DNA from: Kumtagia sp964244725
Lineage (GTDB): Bacteria > Pseudomonadota > Alphaproteobacteria > Rhizobiales > Rhizobiaceae
Direction: 5' to 3'
Assembly: GCA_964244725.1 (NCBI GenBank)
Contig: CAXTJQ010000001.1
Coordinates: 397,657 to 461,656, forward strand
Length of the DNA stretch: 64,000 nt
Positions 34,428-43,221 of the stretch are shown one piece after another (the first letter of the stretch is position 1; every line of letters starts with the position of its first letter). Under the pieces are notes generated by a model. It was given only the letters and a program-made list of their open reading frames with translations, ran no database searches and was not told the origin of the DNA. Made by a program: the position numbers and the translations under genes.

Positions 34428-34646
34428 ATGATCGACATGACCTACGATCCCGAAGCCGACGCGGTTTACATGTATGTGGGACGCGGCAAGATCATCGAGA
34501 GCGCCGAAGCGGGTCCGTTCGTCTGCGATGTCGATGCCGAAGGCAAAGTCGTCGGCACCGAAATCCTTTATGCAAGCCAGGTCCTCGCCCCCGGCGACTG
34601 GCAGAAAGCGCGCCTGCCGGGTTCGGGGCGCGACGCGGCGGAATAG
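34428..34646 (+). CDS. Second DUF2283 family protein
   Basis: 72 residues with MTYDPEADAVYMYVGRGKII followed by ESAEAGPFVCDVDAEGKVVG and TEILYASQVL. The central KIIESAE and DAEGKVVGTEI blocks match the upstream copy (RIIESAE, DAEGRIVGIEL), so the two arose by duplication or recruitment of a second cassette. No DUF4258 partner is attached to this copy. It may be an orphan antitoxin-like gene. Confidence 0.78.
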   Translation: MIDMTYDPEADAVYMYVGRGKIIESAEAGPFVCDVDAEGKVVGTEILYASQVLAPGDWQKARLPGSGRDAAE

Positions 34647-34737
34647 AAGTCAGAAGCTGGGCCGAGCCCAATCCGAAGTCCTGGCTATCCGCAAGGGTAT
34701 TTCACTCCTTCGCCGCCCGCGTGACAGATGCATGCCG

Positions 34738-35163
34738 TCAGCCCAGGAAATCCTTCAGCCGCGCGACCAGCCCCTCTTCATCACGCAGGTCGCACTCCCA
34801 GATCACCAGCGAACGCCAGCCGGTCTCATTCAGAGCCGCAAGATTACGCGCGTCGCGCGCCCGGTTGCCCGCCACCTTCGCCAGCCAGTAGTCGCGGTTG
34901 ACCTTCGGGACCCGCGCCCCGCGCGCGCAGTCGTGGCCGTGCCAGAAACAGCCATGGACGAAGATGGCGCGCTTGGCTCCGGCATAGGCGATGTCGGGCC
35001 GGCCTGGAACGCCTTGAACGTCCAGCCGATAGCCGCGCCGGATTTTCCAGACCAGCTTTCGGACGATCTTTTCCGGCTTCGTGTCGCGCGATCGCACCGC
35101 GCGCATGATCGCCGAGCGGTCAGTCGCTATCGTCTTCGCTTTCTTTGCGTTCGACTGTCGCAT
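34738..35163 (-). CDS. vsr: Very-short-patch repair endonuclease Vsr
   Basis: Nicks DNA 5' of the T in T:G mismatches that arise by deamination of 5-methylcytosine, protecting sites methylated by the neighbouring methyltransferase. The family segments are present: RSAIMRAVRSRDTKPEKIVR, GRPDIAYAGAKRAIFVHGCF, WHGHDC (zinc and active-site Cys/His) and WRSLVIWECDLRD. At ~141 residues it has normal length. The start near 35163 overlaps the GIY-YIG gene by 44 bp, and GGAGG lies only two bases before it, so the exact start is uncertain. It is the last gene of the dcm/GIY-YIG/vsr unit. Confidence 0.88.
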   Translation of the reverse strand: MRQSNAKKAKTIATDRSAIMRAVRSRDTKPEKIVRKLVWKIRRGYRLDVQGVPGRPDIAYAGAKRAIFVHGCFWHGHDCARGARVPKVNRDYWLAKVAGNRARDARNLAALNETGWRSLVIWECDLRDEEGLVARLKDFLG

Positions 35164-35842
35164 TGCCTCCAAGCGCCTCGAAGCGTCTCTCCGCAAGCCA
35201 GTTAAGTCGCTTGGTCTGCGTTACCAGGACCCGCCGCAGTCCGCCTTTGACCTCTCGTTCCGAAATGACTTGCGCAAGACGCGCGGTGATCTGGGCCCGT
35301 CTCGCCGTCCGGAAATCCGGATGTGACCGTAACGCGGCGACTGTCTCTGAGACAATCCGGCCACGCATTGACTTGGGAACGTCGATTTCAACGGTCTTGA
35401 GAGGTGGATCCTTTTCGTTGAGCACGGCGTAAAAGTGACTGTTTGAAACGGCGGACAATGTCACAATGTTTTCTAGCGCATCCAGAACCGCTTTCGCGTC
35501 ACGATCCTTCCCGGGCGTCTGCTGAAACTGCGGCAGCGGCCAAACTTCGATGTCGAAAACCTCTAAAGGATCGAGAACAGACATCGCGACTGCGTCGGTT
35601 CTCTGGTTCGTCAGATGACGCCGGATTCGTGTCCGGAGCATTTCGTTGGTCTGTCCAACGTAGATCGGTTCGCCATCATAGTCGAAGAACGCATAAACGC
35701 CCCATTTGAAATTGCCCACCGGTCGGATTGTTTTTGCAATCGCGTCTTCGAAAGGAGTGTCGAGAAATTTCCGAAGGTTGTCGCGTAGGTCGGCGGTATC
35801 GAAGGGTGGACGCCGGACCTCATCCTTTTTCTCGCCGGTCAT
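35120..35842 (-). CDS. GIY-YIG nuclease, probable type II restriction endonuclease of the adjacent methyltransferase
   Basis: 240 residues. The GIY-YIG core is WGVYAFFDYDGEPIYVGQTN (Gly48-Val49-Tyr50 and Tyr61-Val62-Gly63), followed by the catalytic-type Arg72 and His76 in RTRIRRHL, a Glu at 124 (DALENIV) and an Asn at 134 (VSNSHF). The R-x3-H spacing followed by Glu and Asn is like GIY-YIG restriction enzymes such as Eco29kI, as I recall them. The start overlaps the methyltransferase stop (ATGA), so the pair is coupled, and vsr follows. The predicted role is double-strand cleavage at the sequence protected by the methyltransferase. A homing or repair nuclease is less likely given the context. 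Confidence 0.72.
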   Translation of the reverse strand: MTGEKKDEVRRPPFDTADLRDNLRKFLDTPFEDAIAKTIRPVGNFKWGVYAFFDYDGEPIYVGQTNEMLRTRIRRHLTNQRTDAVAMSVLDPLEVFDIEVWPLPQFQQTPGKDRDAKAVLDALENIVTLSAVSNSHFYAVLNEKDPPLKTVEIDVPKSMRGRIVSETVAALRSHPDFRTARRAQITARLAQVISEREVKGGLRRVLVTQTKRLNWLAERRFEALGGNATVERKESEDDSD

Positions 35843-36990
35843 TCGGCGGCTGCCAGGAACCGATTCGGCTGTTCAAGAAGCCCCTCCAGCAAACCTGCCG
35901 CCAGATGCCGCACCACCGGGACAGCTAGCCCGTCCCCCATCAGGTGATAAGCCTCGTTGTAGTTTTCCGGCAGCGTGTAGTCTTCGGCCACCCCCATAAG
36001 ACGCGCCGCTTCGCGCGGCGACAGCAAGCGCGTCCGCACGGAGTCGCCTTCGACCACCATGACGAACTGGCGGCTGGAGCCACCTTGAGGCGTTCGCAAA
36101 CAGCCGGCAACGCCGTCGAAGCGTACTTCGGCGCGTTGAACTTTCGCGCCTGCCTCGTTCAGTCTTGTGCGTCGGTAGATCGTCCCCACCATACGCTCGC
36201 CGGAATGCCGAGCGCGATCGACCTTTTGCCGATTGGCCTCAGACATCATGTCAAGCAATCGGGCCGTTTCGGCCTGGATATGCCAGTTCACGCCCTGCGG
36301 TTCTCGGTCGATCAGGTCACCTAATCGCTTGGTCGAGCCTGCTGTTTCCGGCGCATTCCACCACCGCCAGTTTCGTTGCAGTCGCACTGGCAGCGCCGCC
36401 TGGGCGCGGATCAGCGCTACCGATACCCATGATCCGCCCGGTTCATGCCGCGCTAAATGTTCGGCAATCGGAACGTCCTTGCGCACAGCGACAATGAACA
36501 GGCGCGGGCGTGATTGTGGCAGGAAACATGCCGCGTCCATGGTCAACGCCCCATACACATAGCCGAGAAGATCGAGCGCGCGGAAAATCTGCTCAAAATC
36601 CTTTCCGCCGTTCGAGGTCACAGCGCCGACGACATTTTCGAGGACGAGAATTCCTGGCGGGCGGTTTTCACGGCGCAGCTGTTCGGCCACGCGCCAGAAC
36701 CCCCAGAAGGCACCGGACCGGACGCCATCCAACCCCGCGCCGTTGCCCGCCAGCGACAAATCCTGGCAGGGGAACGAAGCCCACGCCAGATCGGCGCGCC
36801 CCGGCAGATCGCGGCTGTCGAGCTGGTGAATGTCGCCCAGCCGGATTTCCTTGCTTCCCCAGTTGGCGCGGTAGGCATCGACCTTCTTGGCATCGAAATC
36901 ATTGGCGAAAAGGCATGTCCAATTCGCGCCGAGGCCGGCCCGCGCCATGCCGCCGCCTGCGAAGAATTCGTAGAATGTCGGCTTCGTCAT
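35839..36990 (-). CDS. DNA (cytosine-5-)-methyltransferase
   Basis: Transfers a methyl group from AdoMet to C5 of cytosine. The conserved motifs appear in order: I YEFFAGGGMARAGLG, IV WASFPCQDLSLAGNG (catalytic Cys in PCQ), VI VLENVVG, VIII CFLPQSRPRLFIVAV, then a variable target-recognition region, IX in RLLSPREAARLMGVAEDY and X in HLMGDGLAVPVVRHLA. I chose the ATG at 36990, directly before motif I. In-frame ATGs at 37005 and 37116 would add 5 or 42 residues and none has a good ribosome site, so the true start could be further upstream. The overlapping GIY-YIG gene and vsr point to a restriction-modification unit. Target sequence unknown. Confidence 0.88.
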   Translation of the reverse strand: MTKPTFYEFFAGGGMARAGLGANWTCLFANDFDAKKVDAYRANWGSKEIRLGDIHQLDSRDLPGRADLAWASFPCQDLSLAGNGAGLDGVRSGAFWGFWRVAEQLRRENRPPGILVLENVVGAVTSNGGKDFEQIFRALDLLGYVYGALTMDAACFLPQSRPRLFIVAVRKDVPIAEHLARHEPGGSWVSVALIRAQAALPVRLQRNWRWWNAPETAGSTKRLGDLIDREPQGVNWHIQAETARLLDMMSEANRQKVDRARHSGERMVGTIYRRTRLNEAGAKVQRAEVRFDGVAGCLRTPQGGSSRQFVMVVEGDSVRTRLLSPREAARLMGVAEDYTLPENYNEAYHLMGDGLAVPVVRHLAAGLLEGLLEQPNRFLAAAE

Positions 36991-37128
36991 ACACGCGGAT
37001 TCCATCTTGCCGAGATGATAGCGTTCTCTTTTCGTTCGGTAAATGGTTCCGGCTTCGTCTTCAACAGAATCGTTGTTGGCCAGATCGCCTAATCGACGTG
37101 ATCTGCCATTCGACATGGCGGTTCGCCA

Positions 37129-37527
37129 TCACGCCAAGCACTCCACCGCGTCCCCTGCGTCCTTGATCAGCGCCGCGGCCTTCCTGTCGAACGTGACGAA
37201 GACTTCGCCGCCAAGCTGCCGGCCTTCGATTGCGATCACGGCATCCGCGAAATCGCCCCCGGCCTCCATGTTTGCAAGACCCGCAAGCACTGCCGCGCGG
37301 TTTGTTTCGACCCGCGAGGATGCAAGCAGTTCATGGATGGCCATGCTGATCTTACCCACCGAAACCTTGCGTCCACGCTGCAGCACCCAAACGAGTTCGC
37401 AGAGCGCTGGCAGTGTGACCGCGATCAAATCCGCATCGCGCAACGCGGTTTCAGCCAATTCACCTTGCCGGGCATCGTCTCGCGTGGCGGCCCGGACAAG
37501 AACATTCGTGTCGGGGGTGATCTTCAC
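37129..37527 (-). CDS. vapC: VapC-type PIN-domain toxin
   Basis: 132 residues beginning (M)KITPDTNVLVRAATRDD with the first PIN Asp. TLPALCELVWVL provides the Glu, GGDFADAVIAIEG the next Asp and FVTFDRKAA the last. I place the start at GTG 37527, which overlaps the antitoxin stop as GTGA and gives the family-typical beginning; the ATG at 37542 would add five residues. A predicted endoribonuclease toxin. It lies 138 bp from the methyltransferase start I chose and transcribes the same way, so it may contribute readthrough to the restriction genes. Confidence 0.87.
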   Translation of the reverse strand: MKITPDTNVLVRAATRDDARQGELAETALRDADLIAVTLPALCELVWVLQRGRKVSVGKISMAIHELLASSRVETNRAAVLAGLANMEAGGDFADAVIAIEGRQLGGEVFVTFDRKAAALIKDAGDAVECLA

Positions 37528-37775
37528 CGCTTGCCAGCCCACCCATCGGCGATGATCTCGTTCATTTCTTCGATCGTCAGCGGCTTTTGATCCGGATCAT
37601 GAAGAAGGCCGAAAAGCCCGTCGAGATCGTTCTTTTTCGAAACGCCGGTTAGCGTTGCCTTTCCTCTCGGCAGCAGATCGACATTGACCTTATCGCCGGG
37701 CTTCAGGCCAAGATGGTCCAGAACGTCCTTGCGAAGCGTGACCTGGCCTTTAGACGTTATGGTCAGCGTGGTCAT
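37524..37775 (-). CDS. vapB: AbrB-family antitoxin
   Basis: 83 residues starting MTTLTITSKGQVTLRKDVL, the AbrB swapped-hairpin motif, followed by GLKPGDKVNVDLLPRGKATL and an acidic tail (LTIEEMNEIIADGWAGKR) that should bind the PIN toxin. The start at 37775 is preceded by GAGT and fits the family; the open frame extends 20 residues further with no support. It overlaps the toxin gene by four bases. This is the second VapBC-type pair in the window, unrelated in sequence to the one at 21.4 kb. Confidence 0.86.
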   Translation of the reverse strand: MTTLTITSKGQVTLRKDVLDHLGLKPGDKVNVDLLPRGKATLTGVSKKNDLDGLFGLLHDPDQKPLTIEEMNEIIADGWAGKR

Positions 37776-37831
37776 TGTCGACTCCAGAGTGACACGAAAG
37801 TAAGGGAAACATGCCTTACATTCAATCGCCC

Positions 37832-39655
37832 TCACGCCATCGCGAACGCGCTTGCCCCCTGGTCGGCCCGACCGACCGTCCGGCGGAACGCCGCGAACAA
37901 CTCGCGGCCCATGCCGAATTCGTTGTCGCCAAGGTCGATCATCGGCAGGTCACGGGCATAAAACTCTTCATCGGGAACCAGCGCGTCGATGGTGCCGCCG
38001 TCGGCGTCGAGCCGCAGGATGTCGCCGTCGCGGATGCGGCCGATCGGCCCGCCGTCGAGCGCCTCGGGCGTCACATGGATCGCCGCCGGCACCTTGCCCG
38101 AAGCGCCGGACATGCGCCCGTCGGTGACCAGCGCGACATGGTGGCCGCGGTCCTGCAGCACGCCGAGCACGGTCGTCAGCCGGTGCAGTTCTGGCATGCC
38201 GTTGGCCTTCGGCCCCTGGAAGCGGACGACCGCGATGAAATCGCGGTCGAGAATGCCGGCCTTGAACGCGTCGTGCAGTCCCTGCTGGCTGTCGAAGACG
38301 ATTGCCGGCGCCTCGATATATCGGCGTTCCGGCTTGACGGCGGAGGTCTTGATGACGGCGTGGCCGAGATTGCCGGTCAGCATCCGCAGCCCGCCGTTCG
38401 GCTGGAACGCCTTCGCGGCGGGCGCGAGCACCTTTTCGTCGCCGCTCAGCAACGGTGCGGGCTGCCGCACGACGCCGCCGTCCGCGTCGAGTTTCGCCTC
38501 GACCGCATAGGCGCGCAGGCCTTCGCCCCAGATCGTCTGAACGTCGTCATGCAGATGGCCGGCGTCGAGCAGTTCGCGGATCAAAAAACCCATGCCGCCG
38601 GCGGCGTTGAAATGGTTCACGTCGGCGAGCCCGTTGGGATAGACGCGGGCGAGCAGCGGCGTCACGTCGGACAGGTCGGAAATGTCCTGCCAGGTGAGTG
38701 CGATGCCGGCCGCGGCCGCCATCGCGATCAGGTGGATGGTGTGGTTGGTCGAGCCGCCGGTGGCGTGCAGCCCGACCACGCCGTTGACGATCGAGCGCTC
38801 GTCGATCATTTTGCCGACCGGCGTGTAGGCGTTGCCGAGCGCCGTGATCGCCAGCGCGCGTTTCGCCGCTTCTTTGGTCAGCGCATCGCGCAGCGGCGTG
38901 CCGGGATTGACGAACGAGCCGCCCGGCGTGTGCAGCCCCATGATTTCCATCAGCATCTGGTTCGAGTTGGCGGTGCCGTAGAAGGTGCAGGTGCCGGGGC
39001 CGTGGTAGGATTTGGACTCGGCCTCGAGCAGTTCGGCGCGGCCGACCTTGCCCTCGGCGTAGAGCTGGCGGATTTTCGCCTTCTGGTCGTTGGGAATGCC
39101 CGAAGTCATCGGTCCCGCCGGGATGAACACCGCCGGCAGATGGCCGAACGACAGCGCCGCGATCACCAACCCCGGCACGATCTTGTCGCAGACGCCGAGA
39201 AACACCGCCGCGTCGAACATGTTGTGCGACAGGCCGATCGCGGCCGACATGGCGATCACATCACGCGAGAACAGCGACAGCTCCATGCCGGGCTGCCCTT
39301 GCGTGACGCCGTCGCACATCGCCGGCACGCCGCCCGCCACCTGCGCGATGCCGCCGGCTTCCGCCGCCGCCTGCTTGATCAGCGCCGGATAGGTCTCGAA
39401 CGGCTGATGCGCCGAGAGCATGTCGTTATAGGAGGTGATGATGCCGAGATTGGCCACGAGGTCGCCGGAGAGCGCCACCTTCTCGCTCGGGCTGCAGACG
39501 GCGAAGCCGTGCGCGAGGTTGCCGCAGGACAGAGCGCCGCGATTGGCCTGTTTGCCCGCCGCGGCTTCGATGCGGTCGAGGTAAAGTTCACGGGCCGGTC
39601 TGGAGCGCCGGCGGATTCGGTCCGTGATCGCGAGAATGCCGGTCCGGGCTGCCAT
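37832..39655 (-). CDS. edd: Phosphogluconate dehydratase
   Basis: Converts 6-phosphogluconate to 2-keto-3-deoxy-6-phosphogluconate, the committed step of the Entner-Doudoroff pathway, with a [4Fe-4S] cluster. The 607-residue length is that of Edd. Family segments include SCGNLAHGFAVCSPSEKVAL, GIITSYNDMLSAHQPFETYP, GVPAMCDGVTQGQPGMELSL, GVCDKIVPGLV and LVTDGRMSGASGKVPAAIHV; Cys residues in CGN, MCDG and GVCDK are cluster-ligand candidates. The start at 39655 gives the standard MAARTGILAITDRIRRRS beginning. It is the last gene of zwf-pgl-edd, 57 bp after pgl. Confidence 0.95.
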   Translation of the reverse strand: MAARTGILAITDRIRRRSRPARELYLDRIEAAAGKQANRGALSCGNLAHGFAVCSPSEKVALSGDLVANLGIITSYNDMLSAHQPFETYPALIKQAAAEAGGIAQVAGGVPAMCDGVTQGQPGMELSLFSRDVIAMSAAIGLSHNMFDAAVFLGVCDKIVPGLVIAALSFGHLPAVFIPAGPMTSGIPNDQKAKIRQLYAEGKVGRAELLEAESKSYHGPGTCTFYGTANSNQMLMEIMGLHTPGGSFVNPGTPLRDALTKEAAKRALAITALGNAYTPVGKMIDERSIVNGVVGLHATGGSTNHTIHLIAMAAAAGIALTWQDISDLSDVTPLLARVYPNGLADVNHFNAAGGMGFLIRELLDAGHLHDDVQTIWGEGLRAYAVEAKLDADGGVVRQPAPLLSGDEKVLAPAAKAFQPNGGLRMLTGNLGHAVIKTSAVKPERRYIEAPAIVFDSQQGLHDAFKAGILDRDFIAVVRFQGPKANGMPELHRLTTVLGVLQDRGHHVALVTDGRMSGASGKVPAAIHVTPEALDGGPIGRIRDGDILRLDADGGTIDALVPDEEFYARDLPMIDLGDNEFGMGRELFAAFRRTVGRADQGASAFAMA

Positions 39656-39712
39656 GGTCTCGTCCTTGTGCAAGCGACCGCATCGCGGAAGGACGACGCA
39701 GCCGCGAAGGGC

Positions 39713-40411
39713 TCACGGAGCCCAGAAAATTTCCACCGGAGCCCGCGCATGATCGAGCACGTGGCGAATGGGCATATCCGCGCCGGCCAGCACGGCATCG
39801 ATCACCGCCCGCTTGTCGGCGCCCTCGATATGAACCACGACTCGGCCCCCGCCGACGATCGGCGGCAGGGTCAGGGTCAGGCGCGGCTCGCCGCCGCTTG
39901 CCGCGTGTACGGGCGCGACGAGATTTGTATTGTCAGGATCGAGCAGGCTCGCCAACGTTTCCGCGTCCGGGAAGAAGGAGGCGGTGTGGCCGTCGCCGCC
40001 CATGCCGAGCACCACGACATCGAACGGCATATTCAGCCCGGCAATCGCCGTTTCGGCTGTCCGGGCGGCGATCCCGACATCGGCGACATCGCTGTACAGT
40101 CCGACGAAACGCGCCTTGGCAGCCGGCCCCTGAAGCAAATTCGCCTTTGCGAGCCCGGCATTGGATCGCGGCGAAATTTCAGGCACGAAGCGCTCGTCGA
40201 CCAGCGTGACGGTCACGCGCGGCCAGTCGAGATCGGTTTGCGCCAGGGTTCGGAAGAACAGGGCAGGGGTGGCGCCGCCGGAAACGGCCAATGTCGCTCG
40301 GCCCCGCCCGGCGATGGCGGCCGTCAGCAGACCTGCGATCTCGGAGGCAAGCGTGCTCGCGAGCGATAGCCGCGTCGCGAATGCCTTGAAGATCGGCGTC
40401 GAGGCGGTCAT
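39713..40411 (-). CDS. pgl: 6-phosphogluconolactonase
   Basis: Hydrolyses 6-phosphogluconolactone to 6-phosphogluconate, between Zwf and Edd. The 232-residue protein has LAVSGGATPALFFRTLAQ, VTVTLVDERFVPEISPRSNA and VVVLGMGGDGHTASFFPDAE, the hallmarks of DevB/SOL-type lactonases. It starts 10 bp after the zwf stop. The order zwf-pgl-edd is common in alphaproteobacteria that use the Entner-Doudoroff route. Confidence 0.95.
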   Translation of the reverse strand: MTASTPIFKAFATRLSLASTLASEIAGLLTAAIAGRGRATLAVSGGATPALFFRTLAQTDLDWPRVTVTLVDERFVPEISPRSNAGLAKANLLQGPAAKARFVGLYSDVADVGIAARTAETAIAGLNMPFDVVVLGMGGDGHTASFFPDAETLASLLDPDNTNLVAPVHAASGGEPRLTLTLPPIVGGGRVVVHIEGADKRAVIDAVLAGADMPIRHVLDHARAPVEIFWAP

Positions 40412-40421
40412 TGCGCGCCGA

Positions 40422-41888
40422 TCACCCTTCGTGCCAGGTGCGGCCGTCGCGTTCGATCAGCGCGATCGACGACGACGGACCCCATGTGCCGGCGGTGTAG
40501 CCCTGCACTTCCTGTCTCGTGTCGGTCCACGCGCCCAGGATCGGGTCGACCCACTTCCACGCCGCCTCGACCTCGTCGCGCCGCATGAACAGGGTCTGGT
40601 TGCCGCGGATGACATCCATGATCAGCCGCTCGTAGGAGTCCGGATTGCGTTCGTGGAAGGTCTCGGCGAAGGTCATGTCCAGCGCGATCTCGCGCAGCCT
40701 CATGCCGCCCGGACCCGGGTCCTTGATCATGATCCATTGCTTGACGCCCTCGTCCGGCTGCAGCCGGATCACGAGCTGGTTGGCGTGGACGCGGCCGGCG
40801 CTTTCGTCGAAGATCGAATGCGGGATTTGCTTGAACTCGATGACGATTTCCGAGACGCGGCTGGCGAGGCGCTTGCCGGTCCTGAGATAGAACGGCACGC
40901 CGGCCCAGCGCCAATTGCCGATCTCGGCCTTGATGGCGACGAAGGTTTCGGTGTCGCTGGCGCCGCCGAGTTCCTCGGTATAACCCTTGACCGCTCCGCC
41001 CGCGGACGCGCCGGCGCGGTATTGGCCGCGCACCGTCGCCTTGTCCGCGCCGGCGCCGTTAACGCGCTTGAGCGACCGCAGAACCTTCAACTTCTCGTCG
41101 CGCACGGCATTCGCCTCCATGGAGGAGGGCGCTTCCATGGCGACCAGGCAGAGCAGCTGCAGGATGTGGTTCTGCACCATGTCGCGCAGCGCGCCGGCCT
41201 TGTCGTAGTAGGTGACGCGATCCTCGAGCCCGACCGTCTCGGCGACCGTGATCTGGACGTGGTCGATATGCGCCGAATTCCATAGCGGCTCGTAGAGCAT
41301 GTTGCCAAAACGCAGCGCCATAAGGTTCTGCACGGTTTCCTTGCCCAGGTAATGATCGATTCGGAAGATCTGGTGCTCGCCGAAATCCGCGCCGATCTGG
41401 TCGTTGAGGGCGAGCGCCGATGCCAGGTCGCGGCCAATCGGCTTCTCGACCACGATCCGGGACTTGGCCGTCACCAGGCCGTTTTCCTTGAGCTTGTGCG
41501 AGATTTCGCCGAAAAGATTGGGCGCTACGGCCAGGTAATACGCGCGGACCGCTTCACTGTCGCCGATCGCTTCCTTCAGCGCCGGGAAGCCCTCCCCGGT
41601 CAGCGCATCGATCGCCACGTAGGACAGACGGCCGAGGAACGTATCGAGCTCCTTTTCGTCGACGTCGGTATCCTTGACATGTTCCTTGATCGCCTTGCTG
41701 GCGAAATCGCGAAACTCGGCGTCGCCGAGTTTGGTGCGCGAGGCGCCGATGATGCGGGTCGGTTCCGAAAACTGATGATCGCGCTGCCTGTAGTAGAGAG
41801 CCGGCAGCAATTTGCGCTCGGCAAGGTCCCCCGTGCCGCCGAAAATGACGAAATCGAAGGGTTCGACGGGAATGATTTGGCTTGTCAT
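40422..41888 (-). CDS. zwf: Glucose-6-phosphate 1-dehydrogenase
   Basis: Oxidises glucose-6-phosphate to 6-phosphogluconolactone with NAD(P). The 488-residue protein has the nucleotide-binding start VIFGGTGDLAERKLLPALYY, the catalytic signature RIDHYLGKETVQN and WAGVPFYLRTGKRL. GGAG stands eight bases before ATG 41888; the extra five residues from the next upstream start are not needed. It is the first gene of the operon, and two short palindromes lie 25-53 bp upstream. Confidence 0.96.
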   Translation of the reverse strand: MTSQIIPVEPFDFVIFGGTGDLAERKLLPALYYRQRDHQFSEPTRIIGASRTKLGDAEFRDFASKAIKEHVKDTDVDEKELDTFLGRLSYVAIDALTGEGFPALKEAIGDSEAVRAYYLAVAPNLFGEISHKLKENGLVTAKSRIVVEKPIGRDLASALALNDQIGADFGEHQIFRIDHYLGKETVQNLMALRFGNMLYEPLWNSAHIDHVQITVAETVGLEDRVTYYDKAGALRDMVQNHILQLLCLVAMEAPSSMEANAVRDEKLKVLRSLKRVNGAGADKATVRGQYRAGASAGGAVKGYTEELGGASDTETFVAIKAEIGNWRWAGVPFYLRTGKRLASRVSEIVIEFKQIPHSIFDESAGRVHANQLVIRLQPDEGVKQWIMIKDPGPGGMRLREIALDMTFAETFHERNPDSYERLIMDVIRGNQTLFMRRDEVEAAWKWVDPILGAWTDTRQEVQGYTAGTWGPSSSIALIERDGRTWHEG

Positions 41889-41913
41889 ATGATCTCCAAG
41901 CATGCGGAGCCTG

Positions 41914-41941
41914 CTGTCGACAGGCCATCTAATCGATTAGA
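41914..41941 (-). promoter_or_regulatory. Two adjacent palindromes upstream of zwf, candidate operator
   Basis: CTGTCGACAG (41914-41923) and TCTAATCGATTAGA (41928-41941) are both perfect inverted repeats, just upstream of the zwf ribosome site. The second is AT-rich against a GC-rich background and would suit an RpiR/HexR- or LysR-type dimer. Assignment to any regulator is speculative, since none is encoded nearby. Confidence 0.4.
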
Positions 41942-42130
41942 AGCGCCAATGTCACGGTGTCACAGCGCCACAGGCCATTGCGCCTGAATGCGCGAGGTAG
42001 CGCGTTTCGCGGTGCACCATAATGCGGGACGGCGCGAACGGAAAGGCGTTCCTGGCCTACGAGGAGCGATGTTTTGGACGCCCCATCCGGACTGACATGA
42101 TGGCAAGGCAGCAGGCGGAAGGGGGCGACT

Positions 42131-43018
42131 TCAGCCCTTGCTCATGAAGCTTTTGTAGATGAACCCGCGCTTGCCCTTGTAGATGATCTCGCACCATTGA
42201 CTGCAGGCGATGACGTCGACCTGCGATTTGGCGGGTACGTTGGTGACCACGCCGCCGCGCACGTTCGGTCTCGACCTCATGGTCACGGATCGCGCGATGC
42301 GTCCAGGAGTGCTTTCCACCTTGGCTTGCTTGCCGGCCGCAGTCTCGTCGGTCTTTCCGGCTGCCTGGAAATTCGGAATGGCCGAGGTGGCGGCCGAATC
42401 CCGAGCGTCGCCCTCTTCGTCGGCATAGGCGTTCGCGACATCGTCGCCGATGTCCTTGGCGGCGGCGGGCGGGGCGGTTCTGGCCTCTTCGACGACGCTT
42501 GGCTTGGCCGGAGCCGACGGATCGACCCAGCGCGGATTCGTCGCGTCGAGCATCGGCGCGATGACGCTGTTGCTCGAAGGCGTCGCGGCTTCCACCTGGG
42601 GAAGGCGCGGCGCCGTCGCCGCCGCATCCGCGGCCGGCCGGGGGGGCGCAACGGCCTCGCTTGGCGCGGCCTTCGCGGTCGCCATAGCGGATCTCTCGCC
42701 GGTTGCGGCGGCGGAAGCCGCGTCGGTCGTCGATTCCTTCGCCTTGACCACTGCGACCTGGGCCGAGCCGTCGGGCAGCACCATCCAGATGGCCGTTCCC
42801 GCCAGACCCACCAAGGCCAAGGTCCCGACCGCCGCGACGATCAGATGTGGCCTTGCGATCGCTTCGCCCCAGAAAGATGGCTTCTTGGCCTGACGATGGT
42901 CGAATGTCCATCGGTTGCTTGGCGCATAGCCGGCGTTGAACGGACGCTTCAATACATACCTCTCCGCGCGTCGCCGATCTGCGTTCGGCCTTGCGCCTTC
43001 CAAGCTACTGCCAGACAA
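42131..43018 (-). CDS. Membrane-anchored SH3-domain protein (bacterial SH3b)
   Basis: 295 residues: a basic cytoplasmic start, one membrane helix (about 60-81, LIVAAVGTLALVGLAGTAIW), a long Ala/Pro/Glu-rich periplasmic linker (~90-225), and a C-terminal bacterial SH3 domain (~230-295) with ARSVTMRSRPNVRGGVVTNV, SQVDVIACSQWCEIIYKGKR and GFIYKSFM. SH3b domains of this kind usually bind peptidoglycan or help place envelope enzymes. The function is otherwise unknown. It stands alone downstream of the zwf promoter region. Confidence 0.78.
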   Translation of the reverse strand: MSGSSLEGARPNADRRRAERYVLKRPFNAGYAPSNRWTFDHRQAKKPSFWGEAIARPHLIVAAVGTLALVGLAGTAIWMVLPDGSAQVAVVKAKESTTDAASAAATGERSAMATAKAAPSEAVAPPRPAADAAATAPRLPQVEAATPSSNSVIAPMLDATNPRWVDPSAPAKPSVVEEARTAPPAAAKDIGDDVANAYADEEGDARDSAATSAIPNFQAAGKTDETAAGKQAKVESTPGRIARSVTMRSRPNVRGGVVTNVPAKSQVDVIACSQWCEIIYKGKRGFIYKSFMSKG

Positions 43019-43221
43019 GGTCCGGCGAACAACGGAATGCCAATCGAGCGTTTCCCCAATCCGACTGGTACGACCACGGTGATGGCGAATTATGGCCGCA
43101 GTGGGTCAGTCGCGCCTTAAATAAATCACGAACGATGCGAAAATCACACAGGCTGAATATCCTGTTTGCCGCGTCTTGCGCAACCCTTGGAAATCATCGT
43201 GGTGAACGACGGCGTGGCGCG

